Below are positions 29,955 through 38,989 of a stretch of DNA of 64,000 bases, piece by piece; within the stretch, counting starts at the first letter, position 1; the number at the start of each line of letters is the position of its first letter. Origin of the DNA: Allosediminivita pacifica (GTDB lineage Bacteria; Pseudomonadota; Alphaproteobacteria; Rhodobacterales; Rhodobacteraceae); assembly GCF_003054175.1 (NCBI RefSeq), contig NZ_QBKN01000003.1, positions 62,001 to 126,000 on the forward strand. The letters are read 5' to 3'. Below the pieces are notes generated by a model. That model had not been told where the DNA came from, did not search any database, and saw only the letters and a program-made list of their open reading frames with translations. The translations under genes and the position numbers were made by a program.

Positions 29955-31013
29955 ATGTTTCCGAAAACCATGGCCGCCGTCTGCGCATTGAGTACGGCGC
30001 TGGCGGCCCCCGCGCTTGCCCAGGAGGTGCGCGCAGACCTGAGGGACGAGGCGCTCGACATGTTCTCGCCGCTGCCCTCGACGATCCCGTCCGTCACCGA
30101 CAACCCGATCACGGCCGAGAAGATCGACCTCGGCAAGGCGCTGTTCTTCGATCCGCGCATGTCGGCATCGGGGGTCTTTTCCTGCAACTCGTGCCACAAC
30201 CTGGCCACCGGCGGGGACGACAACCTCGAGACCTCGATCGGGCACGGCTGGCAGAAGGGCCCGCGCAACGCGCCGACGGTGCTGAACGCGGTGTTCAACG
30301 CGGCACAGTTCTGGGACGGGCGGGCGCCCGACCTTGCCGCACAGGCCAAGGGCCCGGTTCAGGCGGGCGTCGAGATGGCCAACACGCCCGACAACGTGCT
30401 GGCGACGCTGAACTCGATGCCGCAGTACGTGGCATGGTTCCGGGGGGCCTTTCCCGAGCAGGACGAGCCGGTGAGCTTCGACAACTTCGCCAAGGCGATC
30501 GAGGCCTACGAGGCGACGCTGCTGACGCCCGCGCCGTTTGATGCCTGGCTGAACGGCAACGACGATGCACTGACCGAGGAGCAGGTGCGGGGCTTGCAGA
30601 CCTTCGTGGATGCGGGCTGCGCCTCGTGCCACAACGGCATCAACCTGGGCGGGCAGGATTACTTCCCGTTCGGGCTTGTCGAGAAGCCGGGCGCGGACGT
30701 GCTGCCCGAGGACGACAAGGGGCGGTTCGCGGTGACCGAGACGGCCTACGACGAGTACGTCTTCCGCGCCGCGCCGCTGCGCAACATCGAGGTGACGGCG
30801 CCCTATTTCCACTCGGGCAAGGTCTGGGATCTGCGCACGGCCGTGGAGATCATGGCCAGCTCGCAGCTCGGGGCCGAACTGTCGGAGGGCGAGCTCGACG
30901 ACGTGGTGGCCTTCCTCGGGTCGCTGACCGGCGAGATGCCGGAGGTGAGCTACCCGGTGCTGCCGGCCGAGACCGGCGACACGCCGCGGCCGACGGCGGC
31001 GATCGTTCAGTAG
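29955..31013 (+). CDS. ccpA: Di-haem cytochrome c peroxidase
   Basis: The 352-residue periplasmic enzyme reduces H2O2 to water with electrons from c-type cytochromes. A signal peptide ends at about residue 23 (APALAQ). Two haem-binding motifs are present, CNSCH (about residue 77) and CASCH (about residue 220), typical of bacterial CcpA/MauG. The LGKALFFDPRMS and RNAPTVLNAVFN stretches and APYFHSGKV near the end are family hallmarks. An Irr-like box lies 50 nt upstream. The gene is monocistronic. Confidence 0.95.
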   Translation: MFPKTMAAVCALSTALAAPALAQEVRADLRDEALDMFSPLPSTIPSVTDNPITAEKIDLGKALFFDPRMSASGVFSCNSCHNLATGGDDNLETSIGHGWQKGPRNAPTVLNAVFNAAQFWDGRAPDLAAQAKGPVQAGVEMANTPDNVLATLNSMPQYVAWFRGAFPEQDEPVSFDNFAKAIEAYEATLLTPAPFDAWLNGNDDALTEEQVRGLQTFVDAGCASCHNGINLGGQDYFPFGLVEKPGADVLPEDDKGRFAVTETAYDEYVFRAAPLRNIEVTAPYFHSGKVWDLRTAVEIMASSQLGAELSEGELDDVVAFLGSLTGEMPEVSYPVLPAETGDTPRPTAAIVQ

Positions 31014-31038
31014 TCTCTGGGGCGCTTGCGAGAAGGAA

Positions 31039-31060
31039 GAGGGCGTTCCGCGCCCCCTTT
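31039..31060. terminator. Weak hairpin between convergent ccpA and tlpA-like genes
   Basis: GGGCG-TTCCG-CGCCC forms a 5-bp stem followed by CCTTT on the plus strand. It lies 28 nt after the ccpA stop and 15 nt after the tlpA-like stop on the other strand, and could serve both. Confidence 0.35.
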
Positions 31061-31074
31061 CGCCTCTGCGCGGC

Positions 31075-31809
31075 TCAGCCGCCGGACATGAGCGCCTCGA
31101 TGGCGGTGCGGGCCTCGGGGGAATTCCACTCGGCGTCGCCGGTGAGGCGCGCGACCTCCTGCCCTTCGGGGTTGAGGATGACGGTCACTGGCAGACCCAG
31201 CACCGACATCTCGCGCGAGAGGGTGGAACCCTGGTCACGGTGCAGGGGCAGGTTGTCGACGCCGATCTCGTCGAAGAAGTTCTGCATGGCCTGCGGCGGA
31301 TTGCGGGTGGTGGCGATCGTGACGACCTCGAAATCCTCGCCGCCGCGGTCGGCCTGAAGCTGTGAAAGCGCGGGCATCTCGTGGCGGCAGGGCGCGCACC
31401 AGGTGGCCCAGAAGTTCACCAGGACCCACTTGCCCTGCCAGTCGGAAAGGTGCAGCGGCTCACCCTCGAAGGTGGTGAATTCCGACGTACCGGCGGGCTT
31501 GGGCGTGCTGTGAACGACGAGCTTCTTGAGGGCCGAGGTGCCTTCGGTCCCGGCGGTTGCGTCGATGGTCTCGGCGGACGGCGTTTCGGCGGCGGCGGAG
31601 ATACCGTCTTCGGGGGGCGCATCCGCACCGGCGTCGGCAGATACGGCTTCTGCGGCCGGTTCCGCCTCTGGTTCGTCCGGCTCCTCGGTCACCGCACTCA
31701 GGGTTTCGGTCGGTGGCAGGTCGGTTGTGTGCCGCGGCCAGAGGACCACCCCGAGCGCGAGAATTGCACCTGCCCCAAAGGCGGTATAGAGCAGCGCGGA
31801 CCGTTTCAT
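31075..31809 (-). CDS. TlpA-like membrane-anchored thioredoxin
   Basis: The 244-residue protein has an uncleaved N-terminal signal anchor (residues 5-24), an acidic Ala/Glu-rich linker (about 35-95) and a periplasmic thioredoxin/AhpC-TSA domain (about 105-244) with the redox motif WCAPC in [14 protein letters not shown] and a cis-Pro ([10 protein letters not shown]). TlpA-type proteins reduce periplasmic disulfides, for example in cytochrome oxidase copper-site assembly. The ATG at 31809 has GGAGG 5 nt upstream. It is divergent from argH with only 21 bp between start codons. Confidence 0.88.
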   Translation of the reverse strand: MKRSALLYTAFGAGAILALGVVLWPRHTTDLPPTETLSAVTEEPDEPEAEPAAEAVSADAGADAPPEDGISAAAETPSAETIDATAGTEGTSALKKLVVHSTPKPAGTSEFTTFEGEPLHLSDWQGKWVLVNFWATWCAPCRHEMPALSQLQADRGGEDFEVVTIATTRNPPQAMQNFFDEIGVDNLPLHRDQGSTLSREMSVLGLPVTVILNPEGQEVARLTGDAEWNSPEARTAIEALMSGG

Positions 31810-31830
31810 GCATTCCTCCGAAGGGCCGTG

Positions 31831-33222
31831 ATGACCGATAAGACCTCGAACCAGATGTGGGGCGGCCGGTTCGCCGACAGGCCGGATGCGATCATGGAGG
31901 CGATCAACGCCTCGATCGGATTCGACAAGCGGCTGGCCGCACAGGACATTGCCGGGTCGCGGGCCCATGCAGCTATGCTGGCCGCAACCGGCATTGTCGA
32001 GGATAATGACGTGGAGGCGATCCGGAAAGGATTGCTCACGGTGTTGTCAGAGATCGAGTCGGGTGACTTCGAGTTCTCGACCGCGCTGGAAGACATCCAC
32101 ATGAACGTCGAAGCGCGCCTGAAAGAGGTCGTGGGCGAGGCCGCCGGGCGGCTGCACACGGCGCGGTCGCGCAACGACCAGGTCGCCACCGATTTTCGGC
32201 TCTGGGTGAGGGATCAGCTCGACGCGGCCGAAAGCGGGTTGCTGGCGCTGATGCGCGCACTGGTGGCGCAGGCCGAGGCGGGCGCGGACTGGGTCATGCC
32301 GGGGTTCACGCACCTTCAGACCGCGCAGCCGGTGACCTGGGGCCATCACATGCTGGCCTATGTCGAGATGTTCTCGCGCGATCTGGGCCGGGTGCGCGAT
32401 GCGCGGGCACGGATGAACGAGAGCCCGCTGGGCGCGGCGGCGCTTGCCGGTACCGGCTTCCCGATCGACCGCGAGATGACCGCCAAGGAGCTGGGCTTCG
32501 ACCGGCCCATGGCCAATTCGCTGGATGCCGTGAGCGCACGGGACTTCGCGCTGGAATTCCTGAGTGCCGCCTCGATCAGCGCGATGCACCTGAGCCGCAT
32601 GGCCGAGGAGCTGGTGATCTGGTCGTCGGCGCAGTTCCGGTTCGTGACCCTGTCGGACCGGTTCTCGACCGGGTCGTCGATCATGCCGCAGAAGAAGAAC
32701 CCCGACGCCGCCGAGCTGATCCGCGCCAAGATCGGCCGGATCTTCGGGGCGAACGTCGCGCTGATGATGGTGATGAAGGGTCTTCCGCTCGCCTATTCCA
32801 AGGACATGCAGGAAGACAAGGAACAGGTCTTCGACGCGGCGGACAACTGGCTTCTGGCGCTGGCGGCCATGGAGGGCATGGTGCGCGACATGCAGGGCAA
32901 CGTGCCCGCGCTGGAAGCCGCCGCATCGCACGGGTTCTCCACCGCGACCGACCTTGCCGATTGGCTGGTGCGCGAAACCGGGCTACCCTTCCGCGAGGCG
33001 CATCACGTGACGGGGAGCCTTGTGGCCATGGCCGAGAAGAAGGGCTGCGATCTGCCGGACCTGACACTGGCCGACATGCAGTCGGTCCATGGGTCGATCA
33101 CCGAGGGCGTGTTCGAGGTTCTCGGCGTGCACAACTCGGTCGCGTCGCGGATGAGCTATGGGGGCACGGCGCCCGCGCGGGTGCGCGAGCAGGTGGCCCG
33201 CTGGCAGGAGATCCTCGGATGA
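31831..33222 (+). CDS. argH: Argininosuccinate lyase
   Basis: The 463-residue member of the fumarase/aspartase superfamily splits argininosuccinate to arginine and fumarate. The signature loop [12 protein letters not shown] carries the catalytic Ser; [12 protein letters not shown] and the [15 protein letters not shown] block are also present. The ATG at 31831 follows GAAGGG. The frame remains open far upstream, but that part is antisense to the thioredoxin gene. Confidence 0.97.
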   Translation: MTDKTSNQMWGGRFADRPDAIMEAINASIGFDKRLAAQDIAGSRAHAAMLAATGIVEDNDVEAIRKGLLTVLSEIESGDFEFSTALEDIHMNVEARLKEVVGEAAGRLHTARSRNDQVATDFRLWVRDQLDAAESGLLALMRALVAQAEAGADWVMPGFTHLQTAQPVTWGHHMLAYVEMFSRDLGRVRDARARMNESPLGAAALAGTGFPIDREMTAKELGFDRPMANSLDAVSARDFALEFLSAASISAMHLSRMAEELVIWSSAQFRFVTLSDRFSTGSSIMPQKKNPDAAELIRAKIGRIFGANVALMMVMKGLPLAYSKDMQEDKEQVFDAADNWLLALAAMEGMVRDMQGNVPALEAAASHGFSTATDLADWLVRETGLPFREAHHVTGSLVAMAEKKGCDLPDLTLADMQSVHGSITEGVFEVLGVHNSVASRMSYGGTAPARVREQVARWQEILG

Positions 33223-33431
33223 AATGGCTCGGCGTCGCCCTGCTGCTGGGTTTCCTGGCGGGATGCGGCGTCGACGGGGCGCCGGTGCCGCCGGAGCCCG
33301 AAGAGGAAGAGGCTGGCCCGCAGGTGCATGGCACCATCGGCGTGGGTGTCGGGTCGCGCGGTGTGACCACGACAGGCTCGGTTTCGGCCACCTCGCGGCA
33401 CGGGCCCGTCAGTTTCGGCCTTTCCTTCTGA
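33219..33431 (+). CDS. Small lipoprotein downstream of argH
   Basis: The 70-residue product has a lipoprotein signal peptide ([16 protein letters not shown], lipobox LAGC) and an acidic, then Gly/Ser/Thr-rich mature part with [15 protein letters not shown]. The function is unknown. The ATG overlaps the argH TGA by 4 bp, and a small lipoprotein after argH is common in this group (recalled, not searched). The start overlap implies coupled translation with argH. Confidence 0.8.
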   Translation: MKWLGVALLLGFLAGCGVDGAPVPPEPEEEEAGPQVHGTIGVGVGSRGVTTTGSVSATSRHGPVSFGLSF

Positions 33432-33736
33432 TGCCGCGCTGGATCTGGCTGGTGCTGGCGGCATGGGGCGCGGTGCATCCCTGGAGCTATTTCCTGCCCT
33501 ACCTGCGCGAAAACGGCTGGTCGCTGAGCGGACTGAGCGATGCGTGGTACGTCAACGCAAGCAGCACGGGGCTGACCTGGGACCTGACCATCGTGGCAGT
33601 GGTGCTGACGGTCTGGATTCTGGTCGAGACCTTCCAGACGCGGGATTGGCGGCGGCTGATCGCGCTGCCTGTGGCCTTTGGCGTCGGCGTGAGCTGCGGG
33701 CTTCCGCTGTACCTCTGGCTGCGCGGGCGGCGCTGA
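33431..33736 (+). CDS. DUF2834 membrane protein
   Basis: The 101-residue protein has three hydrophobic segments: a first with LVLAAWGAVHPWSYFL, a second around TWDLTIVAVVLTVWILVE and a third around LIALPVAFGVGVSCGLPL. The pattern YFLPYLRENGWSLSGL followed by a WDLTIV helix fits DUF2834. The function is unknown. Its ATG shares one base with the TGA of the lipoprotein gene (TGATG), so argH, lipoprotein and DUF2834 form one unit. Confidence 0.75.
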   Translation: MPRWIWLVLAAWGAVHPWSYFLPYLRENGWSLSGLSDAWYVNASSTGLTWDLTIVAVVLTVWILVETFQTRDWRRLIALPVAFGVGVSCGLPLYLWLRGRR

Positions 33737-33745
33737 GCGCGGTTT

Positions 33746-34288
33746 TCAGGGGGCGATCCAGCTTCCTGTCCACTGGCCGTCCATGCCCCGATCAAAGCGG
33801 GCCCGCGTGTGCCGCTCTTCCCCGATATGCAGGATGTCGGCGCGAGTGACGTGGATGCGGATGGCCGTGAAGCGGTCGGGGTCCGGATCGGGGTTGTGGT
33901 CCGCCGGGTCCTGCATCGGCGTGCCGGGCGGGGGCGTGCCGCCGTAGACCTGCCGGGGGCCTTCGGGGATCTTGGCCCAGCGGTCGCGGTCGCCGTGGAT
34001 GAGCTCGGCCCGGCCGGTGAGGCGGATCTGCAGGCTGTCGGCGGGCATCCAGACCAGCAGCGCGGCCCGGGGATCGGTGGCGAGGTCAGCGACCTTGCCG
34101 GTGGCGCGGTCGCTCTGGATCTCGGCCACGTCGGCGTCCCAGCCGCGCAGGACGACCATGCGGAGGCTGGGGCCCTCCACCCCGCTGGTGGCGAGCACGG
34201 GCTGGCGGGCGGGGTGGTCGGCATCGGTGCGACCGCGGGACATGGCATCCCAGGCGCGCTGGCGGAAGTCTTCGGGTGTTTGCGTCAC
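33746..34288 (-). CDS. Pyridoxamine 5'-phosphate oxidase-family flavoprotein
   Basis: The 180-residue protein has the split-barrel FMN-binding fold with LRMVVLRGWDADVAEIQSD near the N-terminus, a central RLTGRAELIHGDRD strand and a C-terminal FTAIRIHVTRADILHI segment. It resembles the Alr4036/PNPOx-like group (FMN-binding, unknown substrate) and not PdxH. Its start is a GTG at 34288, 7 nt after the stop of the upstream TIGR02302 gene; an internal ATG 15 codons later is possible. Confidence 0.8.
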   Translation of the reverse strand: MTQTPEDFRQRAWDAMSRGRTDADHPARQPVLATSGVEGPSLRMVVLRGWDADVAEIQSDRATGKVADLATDPRAALLVWMPADSLQIRLTGRAELIHGDRDRWAKIPEGPRQVYGGTPPPGTPMQDPADHNPDPDPDRFTAIRIHVTRADILHIGEERHTRARFDRGMDGQWTGSWIAP

Positions 34289-34295
34289 GTGGGGG

Positions 34296-36902
34296 TCAGA
34301 ACCTGTCGAGAAGGCGTTCGAGGTAGTCGAGCTCGGCGGTGGAGCGGTCGCTTTCGCCCGAGCGGCGGCGCAGTTCCTCGAGCAGGTCGCGGGCGCGGCG
34401 GTAGACGTCTTCGCCCTGAAGCATGCCCTCGTCGCTGCCGAGCTGGCCGTTGGAGCCCGCGTTGCGGCCCAGCGGGTCGCGCTGCTGGCCGGGTTCGCCG
34501 CCCTGTGCGGTGCCCTGCTGGCCCTGCCCCTGCTGCTGTTGCTGGGCCATGGATTCGCCGAGATCGCGCATGCCCTCGCGCAGGGCCTCCATCGCGTCGG
34601 ACTGGCGGTCGATGGCCTCGGGGAGGTCGCCGTCGCGCATCGCCTCGGCGGCGCCGTCCATGGCGTCCTCGGCACGGCCCAGCGCCTCGCCCGCGCGCTG
34701 GCCGGCCTCGCTGTTCTGGCCGGGGAGGTTGCGGCGCTGGCGGCCGAGTTCGTCGCGCAGTGCGCGCTGGCGCTCCTCGAGGCTGTCCTGCATGGACTGG
34801 CCGCCCTGGCCGTTCTGCCCCTGCAGGGTGCCTTGCCCCTGTCCTTGGCCTTGCCCCTCGCCTTCCTGCTGGCCGCGGCCTTCGCCCTGGCCCTGGTTTT
34901 GGCCCTGTTGCTGGCCGCCTTCGCCCTGCTGGCCTTCCTGGCCCTGCTGGCCGGGATTGAACTGCTCCTGGAGGTCGCGGAAAGCCTCGTCGCTGAGGCC
35001 CTGCTGGTTCCGCAGTGTCTCCGACAGTCCTTCCATGGCCTGTTCTCCGGGGCTTTGACCCTGGCCGCCCTGCCCTTGGGTGACCTGCATGTTCTCCATC
35101 ATCTGGCGGAGCTGTTCGAGCGCCTCCTGCGCCTCGGCCATGCGGCCCTGTTCCATGAGTTCCTGGATGCGGTCCATCATTTCCTGGAGGTCGTTCTGCG
35201 ACATCTCCATCATGTTCTGGTTGCCCGTCATCTGGTTTTCGGCGTTCGGGTTCTGCTGCTGTTCTCGGCTGAGCTGGCGGAGGTAGTCATCGGTGGCGCG
35301 GCGGAGTTCCTGCATGAGCTCGGCGATTTCCTGTTCCGAGGCGCCGTTCTTCATGGCCTCGTTCAGGCGGTCCTGCGCGCGCTGGAGCCGTTCGAGCGCG
35401 TCGTCGAGGTCACCCTCTTCGAGCGTGATGGCGAGGTCCCACATGTCCTGCGCCAGTTCGTCGAGCTGTTCGTCACTCATGCCGTAGCTGGCCAGAAGCT
35501 CCATCCGTTCGACCAGATGCTCGACCCGGAGGCGGTTCACGTCGGTGCGGAAGAGATCGCCCGCGTCGTACATGACGGCGCGCAGCAGAAGCGCCGCGTC
35601 GGCGGTGTTGTCGCGGTTCCAGAGCACGGCCTGCCGCTGTTCGATGACGGTGGCGGCCGTGGGGTCGAAAAAGTTGCGGCCGGGCAGGTCGATGACGGTG
35701 GGTTGCGAAAGGCCGGTCTGGCCGCGGTCGTCCGCGACCTCGAGTTCGAGGCTCACGGGCAGGTTGGCCCAGGGGTGCTGCGAGAAGTTGGCGGTGATGA
35801 TTTCCTCGAAGTCCGCGCGGTCGCCGGTGACCGGCATGGGCAGCGGCATCTCGATCATGTCGCGCGGTTCGGGCTCGGCCGCGAGGGCGTAGCGGCGGGG
35901 CACCTCGGAGAGCGCGAGGGTGATGCGGGCGGTGCCCGAGGTCACGGCGTGGTCATCCTGCGCGGCGTAGGGGATCTGCGCCTCGCCCTCGTAGCTGGAT
36001 TCGATCTCGCCCAGCTGGGTGACGGAAGGGGCCTCGTCGGGGATCATCGCGATGTCCCACGCGCGGCCGCCGGGGCCGTCGATGGCGACCTGACCGGAGC
36101 GGGCGACCTCGAAATCCTGCGCGGTGTCCTGCATCCCGTCGCCGGTCGTTTCGAGGGGACGTCCCGAGACGCTTTCCTCGACGCTGAGGGAGCCGACCTC
36201 GCCGTACATGCGCAGGGTGATCTGTGCGCCCTCGGGCACGTCGATGGCGGGCGCGGTGATGTCGTTGAGGTAGATCGAGGGCTGGCGGGTGTAGGCGGGG
36301 GGCTGCATCCAGCCTTCCCAGCTGGGGCCCTGCGCCAGTTCGGGCCCCCCTGCGCCCATCGTCGTGACCGATTGCACCCGCATGATCGATCCGAAGAGGA
36401 TGGCGACGGACAGAGCCAGCAGCGCCACGTAGCGCAGCGCGAAGGGATCGGCGTCGGAGACGCGCAGGTCGGGCTGGGCGGCGCGGGCTTCGGCCAGGCG
36501 ATTGCGCATGCGTTCCTGGTGGGCGCGCCAGACGGCGAGCGAGGCAGCGTCACCCGAGCCGATGGCCTGCCGGTCGAAGGCGGCCTGGATCGGATTGCCC
36601 CGGAGCGTGTCGTCGAGGCGGGCCAGCGCGCCGTCGCGCGAGGGCCAGCGGAAGGCGCGCAGCCCGCGGTAGCCGGTCCAGAGCGTTGCAAGAAGGGCAA
36701 GTACGCCCGCGCCCCAGACCCATTCGGTGGCCACCTCGTCCTGAAGGCCCAGCATAAGAAGGGCGAGCACCACGAAGAGCACCGACCACAGCGGCCAGAA
36801 GGCGCGCGTGACCCGTTCGGCCAGCATGCCCCACCACGTCAGGCGGAGGGGCCAGCGGATCCGGCGGAGGATGTCGGAAGGACCAGTGTGCTCGGGGGCC
36901 AT
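34296..36902 (-). CDS. DUF4175 / TIGR02302 family membrane protein
   Basis: The 868-residue protein has two or three N-terminal hydrophobic segments (about residues 30-70 and 155-180) and a long periplasmic part. Residues 480-620 are helical and charged, residues about 630-710 are extremely rich in Gln, Gly and Glu (GQQGQEGQQGEGG-type), and the C-terminus is again helical. This is the alphaproteobacterial TIGR02302 family, with no known function. The ATG at 36902 was chosen because the upstream extension lacks a ribosome-binding site. It lies 40 bp after lysA and 7 bp before the PNPOx gene, hence a likely lysA-TIGR02302-PNPOx operon. Confidence 0.85.
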   Translation of the reverse strand: MAPEHTGPSDILRRIRWPLRLTWWGMLAERVTRAFWPLWSVLFVVLALLMLGLQDEVATEWVWGAGVLALLATLWTGYRGLRAFRWPSRDGALARLDDTLRGNPIQAAFDRQAIGSGDAASLAVWRAHQERMRNRLAEARAAQPDLRVSDADPFALRYVALLALSVAILFGSIMRVQSVTTMGAGGPELAQGPSWEGWMQPPAYTRQPSIYLNDITAPAIDVPEGAQITLRMYGEVGSLSVEESVSGRPLETTGDGMQDTAQDFEVARSGQVAIDGPGGRAWDIAMIPDEAPSVTQLGEIESSYEGEAQIPYAAQDDHAVTSGTARITLALSEVPRRYALAAEPEPRDMIEMPLPMPVTGDRADFEEIITANFSQHPWANLPVSLELEVADDRGQTGLSQPTVIDLPGRNFFDPTAATVIEQRQAVLWNRDNTADAALLLRAVMYDAGDLFRTDVNRLRVEHLVERMELLASYGMSDEQLDELAQDMWDLAITLEEGDLDDALERLQRAQDRLNEAMKNGASEQEIAELMQELRRATDDYLRQLSREQQQNPNAENQMTGNQNMMEMSQNDLQEMMDRIQELMEQGRMAEAQEALEQLRQMMENMQVTQGQGGQGQSPGEQAMEGLSETLRNQQGLSDEAFRDLQEQFNPGQQGQEGQQGEGGQQQGQNQGQGEGRGQQEGEGQGQGQGQGTLQGQNGQGGQSMQDSLEERQRALRDELGRQRRNLPGQNSEAGQRAGEALGRAEDAMDGAAEAMRDGDLPEAIDRQSDAMEALREGMRDLGESMAQQQQQGQGQQGTAQGGEPGQQRDPLGRNAGSNGQLGSDEGMLQGEDVYRRARDLLEELRRRSGESDRSTAELDYLERLLDRF

Positions 36903-36942
36903 GAGCTGCGCCTCGCATCGCTGTTGCCGCGAGGAGGATACC

Positions 36943-38208
36943 TCACAGCCATTCGGGAATGTTATCGCGGGATAGCATTTCTTCAAAGCTCGGCCTTGCC
37001 CGGATGACGGCATGTTGATCGCCGTGCGCCAGAATTTCGGGCACGAGCGGCCGCGAGTTGTACTCGCTGGACATGACGGCCCCGTAGGCGCCCGCCGAGC
37101 GGAAGGCGACGAGGTCGCCCGCCTTGAGCGGCGGCATGGGACGGGCCTTGGCGAAGGTGTCGCCGGACTCGCAAACCGGGCCGACGATGTCGTAGTTGCG
37201 CGTCTCGACTCCCGGGGCGGGCTGCTTCACGGGCACGATGTCGTGCCAGGCGTCGTACATGGCCGGGCGGATGAGGTCGTTCATGGCGGCGTCGAGGATC
37301 AGGAAATCGCGGCCTTCGCCCTCTTTCACGTAGATCACGCGCGAGACGAGGATGCCCGCGTTGCCCGCGATGAGGCGGCCGGGTTCGATCTCGATCTCGC
37401 AGCCCAGGTGGCCGACGGTGCGCTGGATGAGCGCGCCGTAGTCGGTGGGCAAGGGCGGCGCGTTGTTGTCGCGGGCATAGGGAATGCCGAGACCGCCGCC
37501 GAGGTCGAGGCGCGTGATCTCGTGCCCCTCGGCGCGGAGCTGTTCGGTGAGGTCGGCGACTTTGCGGTAGGCCATCTCGAAGGGTTCGAGGTCGGTCAGC
37601 TGCGAGCCGATGTGCACGTCGATGCCGGTGACCTTGATGCCCGGCAGGCTGGCGGCATGGGCATAGACCTCGCGCGCGCGGGCGATGGGGATGCCGAACT
37701 TGTTTTCCGACTTGCCGGTGGCGATCTTGGCGTGGGTCTTGGCGTCCACGTCGGGGTTCACGCGGATGGCGATGGGCACTTCCATGTTCCGCGCCGCGGC
37801 GAGCTCGGAAATCACGGCAAGCTCGGGTTCGCTTTCGACGTTGAACTGGCGGATGCCGCCCTCGAGCGCCTGCGCGATCTCTTCGCGCGTCTTGCCCACG
37901 CCGGAAAAGACGATGCGGTCGCCGGGCACGCCGGCGGCCTTGGCCCGCGCGTATTCGCCGCCCGAGACCACGTCCATGCCGGCGCCCTCGGCGGCGAGCG
38001 TCTTAAGGATGGCGAGGTTGCTGGCGGCCTTCATGGCGTAGCAGACGAGGTGCGGGCCCCAGCTCAGCGCCTCGTCGAAGAGGCGGTAGTGCCGCAGCAG
38101 GGTCGCCGTGGAATAGAGGTAGAAGGGCGTGCCGTGGGTGGCCGCGAGATCGGCGACGGGGACATCTTCGGCGTGAAGCTGGCCGTCGCGGTAGAGAAAG
38201 TGGTCCAT
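36943..38208 (-). CDS. lysA: Diaminopimelate decarboxylase
   Basis: The 421-residue fold-III PLP enzyme decarboxylates meso-DAP to lysine. The PLP Lys is Lys60 in HLVCYAMKAASN; GGGLGIPY binds phosphate, and CESGDTFAK carries the active-site Cys from the dimer partner. The sequence is full length. Together with asd, dapD and dapE it completes the dedicated part of lysine synthesis except dapA, dapB, dapC and dapF. Confidence 0.96.
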   Translation of the reverse strand: MDHFLYRDGQLHAEDVPVADLAATHGTPFYLYSTATLLRHYRLFDEALSWGPHLVCYAMKAASNLAILKTLAAEGAGMDVVSGGEYARAKAAGVPGDRIVFSGVGKTREEIAQALEGGIRQFNVESEPELAVISELAAARNMEVPIAIRVNPDVDAKTHAKIATGKSENKFGIPIARAREVYAHAASLPGIKVTGIDVHIGSQLTDLEPFEMAYRKVADLTEQLRAEGHEITRLDLGGGLGIPYARDNNAPPLPTDYGALIQRTVGHLGCEIEIEPGRLIAGNAGILVSRVIYVKEGEGRDFLILDAAMNDLIRPAMYDAWHDIVPVKQPAPGVETRNYDIVGPVCESGDTFAKARPMPPLKAGDLVAFRSAGAYGAVMSSEYNSRPLVPEILAHGDQHAVIRARPSFEEMLSRDNIPEWL

Positions 38209-38270
38209 GCCCGCCTCCGCGTGTGGTCGCGCCTCTGTATCGCGGGGCGGCGCGTCAGGCCAGCGGGCGG

Positions 38271-38347
38271 CGATTTTTCCGGTGGAAAAATCGTGGGGGC
38301 GCTGCCCCCGGCCCTTGCGGGCCTCCCCCGAGGTATTTGGGGCGAAA
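38271..38347. repeat. GC-rich Rhodobacteraceae intergenic palindromic repeat
   Basis: Three hairpins are stacked: CGATTTTTCC-GGT-GGAAAAATCG (38271-38293, perfect 10-bp arms), GGGGGC-GCT-GCCCCC (38295-38309) and GGCCC-TTGC-GGGCC (38310-38323), followed by TCCCCCGAGGTATTTGGGGC. This composition is a familiar dispersed element of Rhodobacteraceae genomes (from memory). It lies between the lysA start and the arfB stop and may act as an mRNA 3' end for arfB. Confidence 0.75.
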
Positions 38348-38361
38348 AGAAGCGCGGGGAG

Positions 38362-38784
38362 TCAGTTGTCGGGGTCGACGCGGCCGCGCAGGGCCTTTTT
38401 CTCGCCGCGCGCCTTCTTGCCCTCGATCCGGCGGCGTTTCGAGGCGAGCGTGGGGCGGGTGGGCACGCGGCGCTTGGGCTTTTCGCAGGCCTTGGCGATG
38501 AGATCGGCGAGGCGCTGGCGGGCGATTTCGCGGTTGCGGGCCTGGCTCCGTGTCTCGTCGACCTGCAGGACCACGGCGCCTTCCTTGGTCCAGCGGCGCC
38601 CGGCGAGGCGGCGCAGGCGGCCCTTCACGGGGCCGGGCAGGTTCGGGGAGCGGTCGGCCTCGAAGCGCAGCTCGACCGCGGAGGAGGTCTTGTTCACGTT
38701 CTGCCCGCCCGGTCCGGAGGCGCGGATGAACTGTTCGGTGATTTCCCAGTCCTCGATGCGGATGTCGTCTGTGATCTGCAGCAT
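38362..38784 (-). CDS. arfB: Alternative ribosome-rescue factor B (peptidyl-tRNA hydrolase, YaeJ/ICT1 family)
   Basis: The 140-residue protein has the class I release-factor GGQ loop in IRASGPGGQNVNKTSSAVELRF without a codon-recognition domain, and a long Lys/Arg-rich C-terminal tail (residues about 95-140) that enters the empty mRNA channel. It releases peptides from ribosomes stalled on mRNA without stop codon. The ATG at 38784 has AAGGA upstream. A strong hairpin and an 18-codon leader-like ORF precede it. Confidence 0.92.
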   Translation of the reverse strand: MLQITDDIRIEDWEITEQFIRASGPGGQNVNKTSSAVELRFEADRSPNLPGPVKGRLRRLAGRRWTKEGAVVLQVDETRSQARNREIARQRLADLIAKACEKPKRRVPTRPTLASKRRRIEGKKARGEKKALRGRVDPDN

Positions 38785-38832
38785 GGTGGTCCTTGTGCCC
38801 CGGGATGACGGCCCTGGAAAGACACAACTGGA

Positions 38833-38863
38833 AAGGGCCGCTCCGGTTTCTGGAGCGGCCCTT
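38833..38863 (-). terminator. Intrinsic terminator-like hairpin between the leader ORF and arfB
   Basis: On the minus strand AAGGGCCGCTCC-AGAAACC-GGAGCGGCCCTT is a perfect 12-bp stem with 7-nt loop, followed by TCCAGTTGTGTC. It begins 70 nt after the leader-ORF stop and ends 49 nt before the arfB ATG. The T-tract is short. It would end a transcript of about 190 nt started near 39020, or act as an attenuator for arfB. Confidence 0.65.
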
Positions 38864-38932
38864 CGAGAATTCGGAGGCGGTGGCCGGTTAGGGCTTTCGC
38901 CAATTCGGGCGCGGTGCGCGCCAGGGGCTGCC

Positions 38933-38989
38933 CTAGCTCGCCTGCTCCCGAACTGTTCCGACACCTTTCTCCAATGCTTCTCTAGACAC
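38933..38989 (-). CDS. Putative 18-residue leader peptide with a perfect extended Shine-Dalgarno
   Basis: The GTG at 38989 encodes VSREALEKGVGTVREQAS and stops at TAG 38933. Upstream, minus-strand bases 39006-38991 (AGAAAGGAGGTGATCC) complement the complete 3' end of alphaproteobacterial 16S rRNA (GGATCACCTCCTTTCT), and AGGAGG lies 7 nt before the GTG, ideal spacing. A possible -35 TTGACG lies at 39055-39050 with a weak -10 about 17 nt later. The unit ends in a hairpin at 38833-38863. It may be a leader peptide, a small protein or a ribosome-binding sRNA; no family is recognised. In another frame an ATG at 39009 opens a longer ORF that runs into arfB and starts inside the Shine-Dalgarno. Confidence 0.45.
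   Translation of the reverse strand: MSREALEKGVGTVREQAS

Noticed and set aside
31381-31830. Longer argH frame starting at 31381
   Set aside because: It overlaps the divergent thioredoxin gene in antisense; argH homology begins at 31831.
33972-37007. 1,011-residue plus-strand open frame over the TIGR02302 gene
   Set aside because: It is a GC-frame shadow of the minus-strand gene; Leu/Ala/Val-rich without motifs or ribosome-binding site.
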